From the NCBI GenBank assembly GCA_014706295.1, contig JACSVZ010000013.1, positions 89,231 to 153,230 on the forward strand: 64,000 nucleotides of DNA, read 5' to 3'. This document shows, in pieces, positions 27,681-39,352 of this stretch (the first letter of the stretch is position 1; every line of letters begins with the position of its first letter). Made by a program: the position numbers and the translations under genes. This DNA comes from Lycocorax pyrrhopterus obiensis. Taxonomy: Eukaryota > Chordata > Aves > Passeriformes > Paradisaeidae. Below the pieces are notes generated by a model. That model had not been told where the DNA came from, searched no databases, and saw nothing but the letters and a program-made list of their open reading frames with translations.

Positions 27681-30034
27681 GTCACCTGCACAGTTTCAAA
27701 GTGTTCATTCTACTTCATTGTTCTAATTTTTAAGGAAAACATTGAATAGTTTTGGAGAATAGGTTCCTCTAGTAGTGGGATTGAGCTAACAACTAAAATT
27801 CAATAGTGAGAACTTGGAGTTTTAATGGGTGACTCAGTAAAAATGTTTGCCCATAGAAGCAGATAGACTGTAAGAAAGAATTGTTAGGAATGGACTGAGG
27901 TCAGATAGAAAGAATCATTATTGGATTATATAAATCACATCCCGTATTTGTGGTGAATATCCTGTGCTGTTCTGGCCCCTCCTTTTCTAGTGATCTGTAA
28001 TAGCACTGTAAAAGGTAAGAAAAGGATTATAAGCATGACCAAAACTATGAAATGGCTTATGTTCAAGAAACATTTGAGCAGACCGGGACATTTAAGTATA
28101 ATAACTTGTAACATTTTTGGTAGCATAACATGCTGCCATGTTATACAGTACAGTTGTAAACTGACTGATTGCAAGCTTAAAACAGATAAAAGGCGGTAGT
28201 ACTTCAATGTCTGATTAACTTGTAGTACTCTGGGATGTAGGGCATTGCAGATTGTTAAAGTATATGCAAGGTAAATAGAGATTCATTGAATCTCAATTTT
28301 TCAATGAATGAAAACCAAATTCACTCACAGCTATTAAATGCAAATTCAGTACTTTTAGTTAAGAAAAATGCAGTTGCAAACCTCTATAGTATCAGTGTTA
28401 GGGAAATACTACAGTGTTTGCCTTGGTGTTGCATTCCTCCTCAGATATGGCTCCTTTTCAGATTCAGGGTGTGGGTTCAGTGGATTTTTTTGTGTGATCT
28501 GGTGTGGCTGTTCTTCTGTGCTTAACAGGTCCTTAACGAGCAATGAACAGAGGTTCAACTTCAATGTGCCTTAAGGCCAGAATTTGTCCATAGGGCCTGA
28601 TGTAACAGCAGATTTGTTCTGGTGGTAAATTATTTTGTAGTAGAAATATTTATTTTGTAGACATTTGTGTTCAAAAAGGTTCATTCAGAATACAGGTGTT
28701 GGCCCAACATTAGGTATTGTGTATGGTACACTTGATTTCCCAATCATGTATCACAGCATAGCTTCTCTTCCCAGCATTGCTGTCATACATCACTTCTCCA
28801 AAGTTTTAATTTTTTGGTCTCCTCTGTGCTAAGATATTTTTGTTGTAGGAGCTTGGTAAGGTGGATGTGAATACCTCACATGAAGGGCGAATAGGGTTTT
28901 ATTAACTACTGTGTTTATTGTACTGGTCTGTGTGTATTTTGATAAGGTTTTTCTGATACAAATCAAGAACAAAGTCTGGCATTTAGTTAATAAGTAAATT
29001 CTGCTTTTGAGAAGTTGCTGAATTGTTCTCTAATTGACGAAAATAAGTATTTTTCTTTGGGGTGCAGGGGAGGAAATTTAGGCTGGTAACACCATGTAAT
29101 ACCAAGGATATTCAGAAGAGAAGACCCTGAAGAAAGCAGTGAAAATGCACTCTGAAGCAGTAATTTCTATTGTAGTGTTGACATTTGAATGAAGAAGTGA
29201 TTTTTCATTGCACAGAGTTTTGTTCAGTGAGTCTTCATAATTACTGAACTTTGAAAAGTCGCATAAAGCTGGATAGCTGGCTTCAAAAGGAAAAATCCAA
29301 ATTCTGGTCTGCTGAATGGAAAACTGCTTGTTTCTTTTCATACATTAGCTCAAAACTTGAAAATTCAAATTTGACCATAATTTTTTGTTACTCTTTACCA
29401 AGTGAGATCTTACTGTAGTTTCTCTTATTCAGTTCCACATTGGAAGTGCAGGTTGGTGGGTTAGTATTTGGTAAGTTTTTAATACAGTTTTTTTATATGT
29501 AGACTAAATCAGTTGGAACTGTGCTAACCATGATAGCCACATTAAAAAGATGCGTCATGTTTGACTCCTTCCGTGATCTGTGGCCAGATGTTACTGCCTG
29601 TTTCTACAAGGAACCTGGCTTCACCTTCTGGTCATTCTGAGATTCATTGAAAGCAACAACGATCTCACAGATGTATGCATAACCAACTTCAAAACCTGGT
29701 TTGCTTTCTGCACTGGGATATGTGGAGGGTACATTCACTGGAGAGTTAGAGAGGGCACCTGAAGTATGTGTTCTTCTGCCTGCTTTGGAGCACTGTACCT
29801 CATCTCTGGCTTTGCAGAAGCTGCTGCAGTTACACCACCTATTACAGGATAGTGTAGAGCAAAACCAGCATGGCATTTCTGCAGTCTCCAGTTGTGCTTT
29901 ATCATCTGATAAGCCCAATTCAAAATGGGGAAAACCTGCATCTCTGTGTCTATAAAGTCCTGTAACCTATGCAGTGGGAAATAAGAATAACTCTGAAAGA
30001 CTCTTAAGTATAATGTAAAGTACAGACTGGGGAA

Positions 30035-32220
30035 TGTGATGCTCCAAGGCAGCCTTGGCTCCGGTGACCATGAGGTGGTAGAGTTTGAGATCCTCGGGAC
30101 AGTGAGGAGGGCATGCAGCGAGCTCACTGCCCTGGACCTCAGGAGAGCAGATTTTAGCCTCTTCAAGGACCTATGGGATAGAGCCAGGAGGGGCAGAGTG
30201 GTCCAAGAATGCTGACTGATTTTCAAGGATCACCTCCTCCAAGCTCAGGAGCAATGCATCCCAACAAGGAGGAAATTGGGCAAAAATCCCAGGAGGCCTC
30301 CATGGACGGGTAAGGAGCTGCTGAGCAAACTCAGAGCAAAAAACAAGCTTTCAGGAGGTGGAAATGAAGACAGGTGTCATGGGAGGAATACAGGGATGTT
30401 ACGTGGTATGCTAGGGACAAGTTTAGGGAAGTCAAGGCCCAGTTAGAATTGAGTCTGGCCAGGGATATTAGGGAGAACAGGAAGGGCTTCTATAGATGTG
30501 TTGCAAGCAAGAGAAAGACTAGGTATTATGTGGGCCCTCTCCAGAAGGAAATGGGAGACAACTTCTGTGCCTCAGTCTCCAACAGCAAGTGCTACAGCCA
30601 CCCTGCCCAAGTTGGGAAATGCAAATGCAGGGACTGAGAGGATGAAGACCCTGAGCTCACTATAGAAGAGGATCAGATTTGAGACAATCTAAGGAACCTG
30701 AATGTGCTCAAGTTCATGGGACCTGATGAGATTCATCCGTGGGTCCTGAGGGATCTGGCAGACAAAGTTGCTAAGCCCCTGTCCATAATTTTTGAAAAAT
30801 TGGGGTAGTCAGGTGAAGTCCCTGATGATTGGAAAAATGGAAATATAACCCCAATTTTTGAAAAGGGGAAAGCAGAAGACCTGGGAAACTGCAGACCAGT
30901 CAGTCTCACGTCTGTGCCAGGCAAGATTATGGAGCAGGTTGTCCTAGAATCTGTGCAAAGGCACATGGAAAACAAAGGGGTGATTGCTAACAGCCAACAT
31001 AGCTTTATGAAGGGGAAATTGTGCCTGACAATTTTGGTGACCTTCTGTGGCGGGGCTGCAACATTGGTGGACGGGGCAGAGCAGCTGACATTGTCTGCCT
31101 GAACTTGTCCAAAGCATTTGACACTGTCCCACATGATATCCTGGTCCCTAAATCGGAGAGACATGGATTTGATGGATAGACCACTCGGTGGATAAAGAAC
31201 TGGCTGGGTGGTCACATGCAAAAAGGTGTGGTCAACAGGTCATTGTCCATGTGGAGACCTGTGACAAGTGGGGTCCCTCAGAGGTTGGTACTAGGGCTGA
31301 TACTGTTCCACATCTTTGTCAGCGACATGAATAGCAGGGTCGAGGCACGCTCAGCACATTCGCTGATGACGCTGAACTGTGTGCTACAATCGTACGCTGA
31401 GGGAAGGGATGGATCCAGAGGGACTTGGACATGATTGAGATGTGGCCAATGGAAACCTTGTGAGTTCAACAAAGCAAAGTACAAGGTCCTACACCTGGGT
31501 CATGGAAATCCCAGACACACTAACAGGCTGGATGTAGAAGTAGATGAGAGGAGCCCTGGGAGAAGGACTTGGGGATGAACATTGATGAAAAACTCAACGG
31601 GAGCCAGCAGTGAGCGCTTAGAGCCCAGAAACCGATGGAATCCTGGGCTGCATCCAATGGAGCATGGTCAGCAGGCTGAAGGAGGTGATTCTCCTCCTTC
31701 ACTCTGCTCTTGTGAGATTCCACCTGAAGTACTGTGTACAGTTCTAGTGCACCCAAAATAAGAAGGACGTGGAACTGTTGAAGCAAGTCTAGAGGAAGCC
31801 ACGAAGTCAGTAAGAATTAGAGCACCTCCCCTACAAAGACAGGCTGAGAAAGTTGAGGCTGTTCAGCCTGGAGAAGAGAAGGTTACGTGAAGACCTCTTA
31901 GGATCCTTTCAGTATCTGAAGGGGTCCTACAAAGAAGCTGGAGAGGGTTTTTTTATCAGGAACTGTAGTGACAGGACAAGGAATAATATGTACAATTTGA
32001 AAGAGGAGAAATTTAGGTCAGACATTAAGAAGAAATGAGACATGAACAGATGGCCCATGGAGGCTGTGGATGCTCCAACCCTTGCAGTGTTCAGGGTCAG
32101 GTTGGATGGGGCTCTGAGCAACCTGGTCTAGTAGGAGGTGTCCCTGCCCATGGCAGGAGGCATTGGTACTAGATTATATTTCAAATCCCTTGCAACCCTT
32201 TAACTTTCTATGATTCTAGA
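30035..32220 (+). mobile_element. CR1 LINE, 2.2 kb, decayed ORF2
   Basis: 5'-truncated CR1 retaining the endonuclease-to-RT linker (30374-30637 reads in frame), the reverse-transcriptase region (about 30718-31440) and the 3' UTR. The catalytic FADD box is encoded at 31359-31370. The RT frame is broken: stops and frame changes occur between about 30805 and 31400, so it cannot make an active enzyme. The 3' end carries TTTCTATGATTCTA at 32206-32219, the usual CR1 terminus. It lies sense to SLC44A5, close upstream of exon 2. Confidence 0.95.
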
Positions 32221-32611
32221 GAAAAATCAGAAGCGCATAGCCTGTAACTGCAGAGAGGTAGGTTCATTTATTCACTGTCAGACACACTTAGCCTGTGACT
32301 GGGAGACATAATCCTTGTCTCTCAGATATATTGTGAACTTGTGCATAGGTGTAGTCATAGGATGTACATTAAAGGTAATTTATCATGTGGTAAATGTGAG
32401 GCCCTCAGTGTTTTTATGTTAGAAAAAAAGCTCTTTAGACAAAACCTAGGTAATTTTATTGGTGAATTACTGGTATGAAATTATTTTAACAAAACTGATT
32501 AAATAGGAGTGTATGGAAGTTATTCTTCAAAGTCTGATGTTAACATCCCTCTCTGAACAGATTTTATTTTAAATAAGGACGTGTTTTTATACTGTTTTGT
32601 TTTAAATGCAG

Positions 32612-32660
32612 GTGAACCAAGGAAATTTGACCCGAAGTTCAGAGGACCTATTCATAACAG
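32612..32660 (+). CDS. SLC44A5: SLC44A5 exon 2
   Basis: 49 nt, entering in phase 1, completing Gly13 and encoding EPRKFDPKFRGPIHN, the conserved cytosolic motif before TM1. Donor GTAAAT at 32661. Confidence 0.93.
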
Positions 32661-33050
32661 GTAAATACTGTAACTCATTCTGTTAAATTCTTTTGGTGAA
32701 CAAGGGGTAAAAAATTTTGTTAGCAAAACTTGTATATTTGATTCTGCAAGTCTTCTAAATCCAGAGCACCATCTTTACTACCCTTTAGGATGTATGATTA
32801 GTGGGGAGTATTAAGCTGTGTTCTCTTAAGTCCTTTTATTTTGAATGCCAATTCTGTGTGGCTGGTATTGACTAGAATCTGCCGTTTCACCTTGTATAGT
32901 AGTTCTGATACACTTCTTTGTGACAGCCTCCTACCAGAACAATCTGGCTGGACTTCATTTAGTTTTATGAAATGCAGATGAAAGCATGTTACTACTTAGA
33001 AGGTTCATTAGTTTACAAGCAGAGCGAAATTGCTCAGAAAGCATCTAAGG

Positions 33051-33120
33051 AAATCATAGAATCATTAAAGTTGGAAAATGCCTCCAAGATCATCAAGTCC
33101 AACTTTTAATCATGGGCAAT
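33051..33120 (-). mobile_element. CR1 3'-end fragment
   Basis: ATCATAGAATCATTAAAGTTGGAAAA then AAGATCATCAAGTCCAAC is the reverse complement of a CR1 3' terminus. Confidence 0.7.
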
Positions 33121-33801
33121 TTTTCAGTGTTTTTCCAGATTTAGAGAGCTAAGTTCTAAACTAGCATCTACTGTCCTTATCTACTGAGAAGAATAAATGA
33201 GAGAACCACAAGTTACTTCAGTTTTATCATTCTCAAGAGAAAATTTATGACAGAGAAGAACACTGCAGTCTTGTCATACTATCATTTGAACACACATACT
33301 GTTCTTATCTATGCAGGATGTATTTCTTCCTTTCTGAAAGCTAATAATTTTAGTAATAAATAGAAATACTTGTTTAGGGAGTTCGTCCTAATTTGTGAAG
33401 TATCTTTATGATACTGCCAGTGTAGCAAGCCAAGCTTGACAGGTGTCAGAACTGCTTCTGAACAGAGGATGGGAAAATGAGAAGCACTGTTTTAGCATCG
33501 CTTCTTCAACTTTGAGCAGTTGTCCTATCTTCAATTACTGTCATATTGACCCTGGATCCTGTACCACCTTGGCCTCACCAAAAGTTTATTTCAGTGAGAT
33601 GATAAAGCTGTGCCTCTCTAGAGAAGTGTCCACACTTGGAAACACATTTCAAGTTCTCCAACTGTTTAAAAAAACTGCTCTCTTTATCTCTTTTATGTTA
33701 AAAATGTTTCTCTGTAAGAGGAAACATAGATTGGAAAACAGAAAGAATGGCAGTTGCTAAAAATGACAGTTCTGAGGCAGATGTCCTGTAGTATATCTTG
33801 C

Positions 33802-33833
33802 CACTTATATGATCACTTATATGATAAGTGATC
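33802..33833. repeat. 12-bp tandem pair and 10-bp hairpin
   Basis: CACTTATATGAT occurs twice in tandem (33802-33813, 33814-33825). GATCACTTAT at 33811-33820 pairs perfectly with ATAAGTGATC at 33824-33833. Confidence 0.7.
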
Positions 33834-34115
33834 TCATAGGTTCAGTGTTGTAAGGTATTACTTGTTTCAACAATATTTACATCTGTTCCTCAATATGTTC
33901 TCATTGTCTACAGTGAAAAAAACATACACGTTTATTTGCTGATCTTGCTGCAAAAACAGGACCTTACACCTCAAACATCAGTTTGTGACTAACACTTCTG
34001 CAAAGTGCTGGTGCAGACATCTTATTCAGGTGTTAAAATACCCTATGACAATCAGTGGTTTTGAAGAGTCGTATTAAACACCTTATTTCTACAAAGTGTT
34101 TCTTCTTGCCCCTAG

Positions 34116-34189
34116 GCACTGCACAGACATTATTTGCTGTGTGATCTTCATAGTTGTCATTCTGGGTTACATTGCATTAGGAGTTGTGG
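34116..34189 (+). CDS. SLC44A5: SLC44A5 exon 3 (TM1)
   Basis: 74 nt. Completes Arg29 and encodes HCTDIICC, then the first membrane segment (about residues 34-53, Ile/Val-rich, ILGYIALGVV). The CTD-CC motif is conserved in CTL proteins. Donor GTAAGT at 34190. Confidence 0.94.
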
Positions 34190-34366
34190 GTAAGTAAACA
34201 CAGGTATAGTAATGCCTTTTCATATAGAGGGGAAGCAGCTTTGTGAATGTTAGAATTTTTAATTGAAATGTCCCTTTTGCTTATATTTGTGCAAAGCTTT
34301 CCAATCAGTAAGTAATGCCTTTCGTGGAAGCAAATAATAAAGTTACATTCCGTATCTGTTGTAATT

Positions 34367-35055
34367 CACAGAATCATACACTGAGTAAGGCTGGAAGGGA
34401 CCACAGTGGGTCATCTGGTCCAACATCCTTGCTCAGAAGGGTCATCCAGAGCATATGGCACAGGATTGTGTGCAGATGGTTCTGGAATATCCCCAGTGAG
34501 GGAGACTCCACACCCTCTCTGGACATTCTGTTCTAGTGTGTGATCACTGCACAGGGAAGAACTTCTTCCTTATGTTCAGGTGGAACTTCCTGGGCATCGG
34601 TTTCTGCCCATTCCTCTTGTGCCATTGCTGGGCATCATGGAGCAGAGTTTGGTCCATGCTCTGCCCCTTCCCTGCAGATACTGACAGACAGGGATGAGGG
34701 CCGCTCTCAGATGCGTCTCCTCTTGAGGCTGAACAGCCCCAGCTCCCTCAGCCTTTCCTGATCAGGGAGATGCTCCAGGCCCCTCATCAGCTCCACAGCC
34801 TCCGCTCCACCCGCTCCAGGAGCTCCATGTCCCTCTTATCCTGAGGAGTCCAGACCTGGACACAGCACTCCAGAGGTGCCTCACAGGACTGAGCAGAGGG
34901 GCAGGATCCCTCCCTTACCTGCTGGAAATGCTCTTCCTGAAGCACCCCAGAATCCCATTGGCCTCTTGGTCCCCAGGACAAACTACTGGCTCAGGGACAG
35001 CTTGTTGTTCCCCAGGGCCCCCAGGTCTTTCTCTGAAGAGCTGCTTTTCTGCAGG
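34367..35055 (-). mobile_element. CR1 fragment, intron 3
   Basis: Reverse complement of a CR1 3' half. The 3' end is at the left (AGAATCATACACTGAGTAAGG, TCATCTGGTCCAACATCC). The + frame at 34876-35058 encodes the same antisense peptide (PPLPAGNALPEAP) as the minus frame of the copy at 57.1 kb, showing that both belong to one subfamily. Confidence 0.9.
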
Positions 35056-35192
35056 TAATTAGGGAGAAGTTCAAAGATTAAAAAACCCCTAAAAATTAAG
35101 TGTGCTCAAAAAGATCACATGATTTGATAAGTTTGCAATCATAAAGTAACTGATGGAAAGTTTCAGGCAGCAAAAGCTAGAGAAAAACAGTT

Positions 35193-35838
35193 TGGGCTGA
35201 GAGCAGCCCTGAGGAGAAGTAATTGGCAATGCTGATTGATGAGGTTTGGGCATGAGACAGCCATGTACACTTGCAGCCCAGAAAGTCAAATGTATCCTGG
35301 GCTGTGTTGAAAGAAGTGTGGTCAGCACGTCGAAGGAGGGGATTCTGCCCTTCTGCTCCGCTCTCGTCAGACCCCATCTGCAGTCCTGCATCCAGCTCTG
35401 GGGCCCCCAGCACAGGAAGGACATTGACCTGTTGGAGCGAGTCCAGAGGAGACCACGGAAGTGCTCTGAGGACTGGAGCACGTCTGCTATGGAGGCAGGC
35501 TGAGAAGTTGAGGTTGTTCAGTGTGGAGAAGGGAAGGCTCTGGGGAGACCTTAGAGCCCCTTCCAGTGCCTAAATGGTCTCCAGGAGAGCTGGAGGGACT
35601 TTGCACAAGGACATGGAGTGACAAGACAAGGGGAAATGGCTTCTGAAACTGACAGAGGGCAGAGTTAGATTGGATATTAGGAAGAAATTCTTCCCCGTGA
35701 GGGTGGTGAGGCCCTGGCGCAGGTTGCCCAGAGCAGCTGTGGCTGCCCCATCCCTGAAGTCTTCATGGCCAGGCTGGAGGGGGCTTGGAGCAGCCTCGTC
35801 CAGTGGAAGGTTCCCATCAATGCCCCTGTCATTGTCTG
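35193..35838 (+). mobile_element. CR1 fragment, intron 3
   Basis: Sense-oriented CR1 3' half with TGGAGCGAGTCCAGAGGAG, GAAGAAATTCTTCCCCGTGA and CAGGTTGCCCAGAGCAGCT. It stops before the usual terminal octamers. It lies about 140 bases from the minus-strand copy, with their 5' ends facing each other. Confidence 0.9.
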
Positions 35839-36186
35839 TGAACACTCAGATTTGTCTACCTAGTTAGCTCCTCTTCTTTCTTCTTGCAATAACCATTATT
35901 TTATAAGTCCATGACATCATATTTTGAATACCACCCAGATATGTGTGCACCAAAGGTAAAAAGTGAACTGGATTGCTTTCTTACAGGTCAATCCATATCT
36001 TCGTTCAGCTTACTGTGCCTTGCATTTTAGTTTTTCATTAGGGAATCTACTAATCAGTGCTCTTCAGTGGTGATCAACAAAGTATAAAATGGTACTTTAG
36101 AAGTGATACATTTTCATGCTAGCTAGTTTTAATCATTAACTGTGTACACTTGACTAAAATGTTAAGAGGTACTGTATATTTTGCAG

Positions 36187-36271
36187 CTTGGGTGCACGGG
36201 GACCCCAGGAAAGTGATTTATCCAACTGACAGCTATGGGCAGTTCTGTGGTCAGAAAAATACCCTCAATAA
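36187..36271 (+). CDS. SLC44A5: SLC44A5 exon 4
   Basis: 85 nt. Completes Ala54 and encodes [20 protein letters not shown], the signature after TM1 that begins the large extracellular loop. Donor GTGAGT at 36272. Skipping this exon would shift the frame. Confidence 0.95.
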
Positions 36272-36792
36272 GTGAGTATTAAATCCATTCACATACCTAT
36301 ATTACTCGTGCACTGTGAATAAGATGTGAGGTTTCAAATCTCTCTGTTGAAGAGACAGTGACACTCTTACTGTATTTATTCCAAATAAAGTTCAGAAATA
36401 TATTAGTTGCTCAGTGCAAATCCAGATCCAAATTATTACTGTAATGCAGTTGTTTCTGTCATTAAGAGAATATTTTTTATAAGGTATCAATATAACTTCA
36501 AGATTGTGTCAGCAGTTGCATAGAAAGTGACTAGCTGGCACAGCTTCTAACTGCCAAAGTTTGGGTAATTCATAACCTCTTGAGTAATTCTTCATCCACC
36601 TTGGGATAAGAGTAGTCCTAAGGCATTGTAGCCTGGTTTATAGTTTTTCTCAACATGCACCAAATAACAGAAAAGTCTGTAGTGAAAGGCTCTTGGTTTT
36701 TTTCTGGTGCTTATCTGGTGCCAGTAGAGAGAAGGCTGAGTAGTCTGGGAGACGGGCAACTGTAACCACACCCTCCTTGGATAGACAGGAGG

Positions 36793-36818
36793 TAAATAGA
36801 GCCAAATGGCTCTATTTA
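36793..36818. repeat. Perfect 12-bp inverted repeat, 2-base loop
   Basis: TAAATAGAGCCA (36793-36804), AA, TGGCTCTATTTA (36807-36818). Confidence 0.9.
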
Positions 36819-38900
36819 CTTATCTCTGTTTTCCAGTCTTTTTAGATTTTCAATTGTAAGAGTTAAATTAATTAGTTGATACCAACAGAGCACTTACACA
36901 TGAAAATAGCTGCTCAGGGAAGAAAGATGTTGCATCAATGTTTTCTCTGAAAATCTATGTGGTTTATGAAACAGAATTTTAAAAAAGGTTTACTTTTTCA
37001 CTCACCTTCTTCCTTTCAAAAGGTAAGTTTTAGGCACCCTTGTCATGCCCTTGTCGTTCTCAAGAAGCTGGATGCTATGCTAGTGTTTCATAACAACTCT
37101 TTGCATCTTCTTTCTTTCCCCGTTTAGTTTTCTGTGGAAAAAAATGAGGAAGCCACTGTACAAAGGGCAGTTCAGAAGGGGAGGAGCAGGAAATAGAGAC
37201 TGGAACAGAAGTAGAGCTAGGACTATATGTCCTCTCAAGTTTTTTTTACAGAGGAAACAGACTAGTGAAAGAAAACCTGTTCCACTCTCTGACTATTCTT
37301 CACAGCAATTGTTGGAGAGTCAAACTTCCTGAAGAGGAAAAACGAGAAAAAGTTGTAGTGGTGTGTGTTCCCCTCATTACACCCCTTCTCTGCTCCTCGC
37401 TTCACTGCCAATGTCCTTGTCCCCTCTGTCACCAGTAGGAAGTAGTGGACCAATGGCTTTTGGAGTCTCAGACACACAGCTTCAATATCCTGTGTGATGT
37501 GGAGCCAGGTGCTTCTTTCTGATTCTTAGCATACAGTCCCGTTCCCTCTTTCTCTTTGTTACTTGAGTCTTCTCTTTAGTTATTTCTTACGCTGTGGTTT
37601 TTGGTTTGTATTTACAAATGACCCTCCCTATATAGGATTGCTGGAGAATAGTGTAGCTACTGAGACTGCATTTTGGCATTTATTTTGTACATTGAGGAGA
37701 TTCTTATAAAAATACAAACCAGAAGACACATAATACAACCTACTGGAAATGCAAGAGTGTTTATGGCAGTAGACCAGGACACCCCTCTGAATGAGTCCCT
37801 CTAGTCCTTGGAGTTGGGCTGTGGATGTACTTGTGAGGCTTTTGTCAATACTGTTGTTTTTCAGATTCCCTGAAAGTAAGCAGTGTGAGAGGCTAACCCA
37901 GAACTATGGTTTTCCAAAGTCCCCAAGGGTTTAGTCTGAGACATTTTTCTTGGAAAGTAATCACAGCCTTCATGTTTTGAATCTTGTCCTTGTAACAAGT
38001 ATTTCCAACAATCTCACTGAGGAGTAGAAAAGACAACCTAGAAACCAAACCAACACTCACAGCTTATGCAAAAACCCATTTGAACTCCTGTGAATGCCGT
38101 GCAGTCAAATAAATTAGTTTCGTATTGTCGTGAAAGTCTCTGTTAGATCTCTTCATGTCTTCTTGTAATCTGTCCATTAGTTGCCATGTAATTTCTAAAC
38201 TTGTTTTGCCTTCTACAGAGCATAATGTGCTAATGGAATACAACACATTTTCATTATACAGAATACAGACCTAACTCTCAGTGGCTGTTTTCATGTGTTA
38301 TGTACATGTTTAAACTTTCTTTTCTTCTGATAATACCAGCAAGTGGGCTAAGAAAAAAAAAAAGACTTCATTAATGGTTTTGAGCAGCTCACAGATCATG
38401 AATACCATCAAGAAACTATTGAAGAATGACTACATTTCAGTCCAAAATTGTGGTCTACTAATTTAAAGAAATAACAGCTAATGGTAGTGAATTGGTTTTG
38501 CCAGGATGCATCTTTTCTTAAACAGTGCATAGCAGAATATACTTCAGTGAAAACAAGTTAACCTTGTAAAATGTCAGGCAGTTGAGTTAATCCCAGTCTT
38601 AAAGGGAACTTGAATGTGCAGTGGTGCTATTTAATGGTTTTGAAAGCATAGCCATATTCAGCCATTGGTGGGAGTCACATGCTGGTGGGAGAGCAGAGGA
38701 TATGTCCTGGACTACAATGAGATGTAGAAGCAGGACTGGTGTTAAAGCAGGACAGATAGAAGAGGGGCAGCCTTGTTAGCCCGAGCACCCTACATTGTTA
38801 GTTACTGCCATCCTGCTCACAAGACAGAGCTCCCACTGTGCTGCATTGCCATGGTGAAGGGCAGTGGGGGCTCATAAACTGCTTTGTGGGGTCTCTTCAC

Positions 38901-39352
38901 ATCACAGAAGCATAGAATAGCCTGAGTTGGAAGGGACCTTAAAGCTCATCTCGTTCCAACCCTCGTGCCATGGCCAGGGACACCTTCCACTAGACCAGGT
39001 TGCTCTGTTCAACCTGGCCTTGAACACTTCCAGGGATAGGGCAGCCACAGCTGCTCTGGACAACCTGTGCCAGGGCCTCACCACCCTCACAGCCAAGAAT
39101 TTCTTCCCAATATCCCATCTAAACCTACTGTCTGTCAGTGGAAAGCCATTCCCCCTTGTCCTGTCACTCCAGGCCCTTGTAAATAGCCCCTCCACGGTTT
39201 TTTGTAGTCTCCCTTCAGGTACTGGAAAGCCACAGTTAGGTCACCCCCGAAGCCTTCTCTTCTCTAGGATGAGCAATCCCAATTCTCTCAGCCATTCCTC
39301 ATGGGAGAGGTGCTCCATCTCTCTGATCAACTTGGTGGCCCTTCAGCCCATA
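38901..39352 (-). mobile_element. CR1 fragment, intron 4
   Basis: Reverse complement of a CR1 3' end: AGCATAGAATAGCCTGAGTTG and GGAAGGGACCTTAAAGCTCA at the left, CCATTCCTCATGGGAGAGG at the right. Closely similar to the sense copy at 35.2-35.8 kb. Confidence 0.92.

Larger units (their letters stand above)
20756..30034. other. Intron 1 segment, no gene seen
   Basis: AT-rich sequence of 9.3 kb. It contains a T16 run at 24553-24568, a CTCF-like motif at 24189-24208, and short hairpins at 26620-26639, 27618-27680 and 28281-28309. No coding exon or RNA gene was recognised. Confidence 0.55.
731..32611 (+). other. SLC44A5 intron 1 (31.9 kb)
   Basis: Donor GTGAGC at 731, acceptor ...TTTAAATGCAG ending at 32611, phase 1. 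It takes up half of the window. It holds two shorter CR1 elements, the 30.0-32.2 kb CR1, a GC-rich CpG block at 18.66-19.17 kb and several simple repeats. I see no convincing protein-coding exon in it. Confidence 0.85.
32661..34115 (+). other. SLC44A5 intron 2
   Basis: 1,455 nt. Apart from the short CR1 tail at 33051-33120 and a small repeat-hairpin at 33802-33833, nothing recognised. Confidence 0.85.

Noticed and set aside
30374..30637. Protein-like + frame in intron 1
   Set aside because: It is the CR1 ORF2 linker between endonuclease and RT, not a host gene.
34876..35058. Frame with a peptide matching another at 57035-57268
   Set aside because: Both are antisense frames of the same CR1 subfamily, not a duplicated gene.
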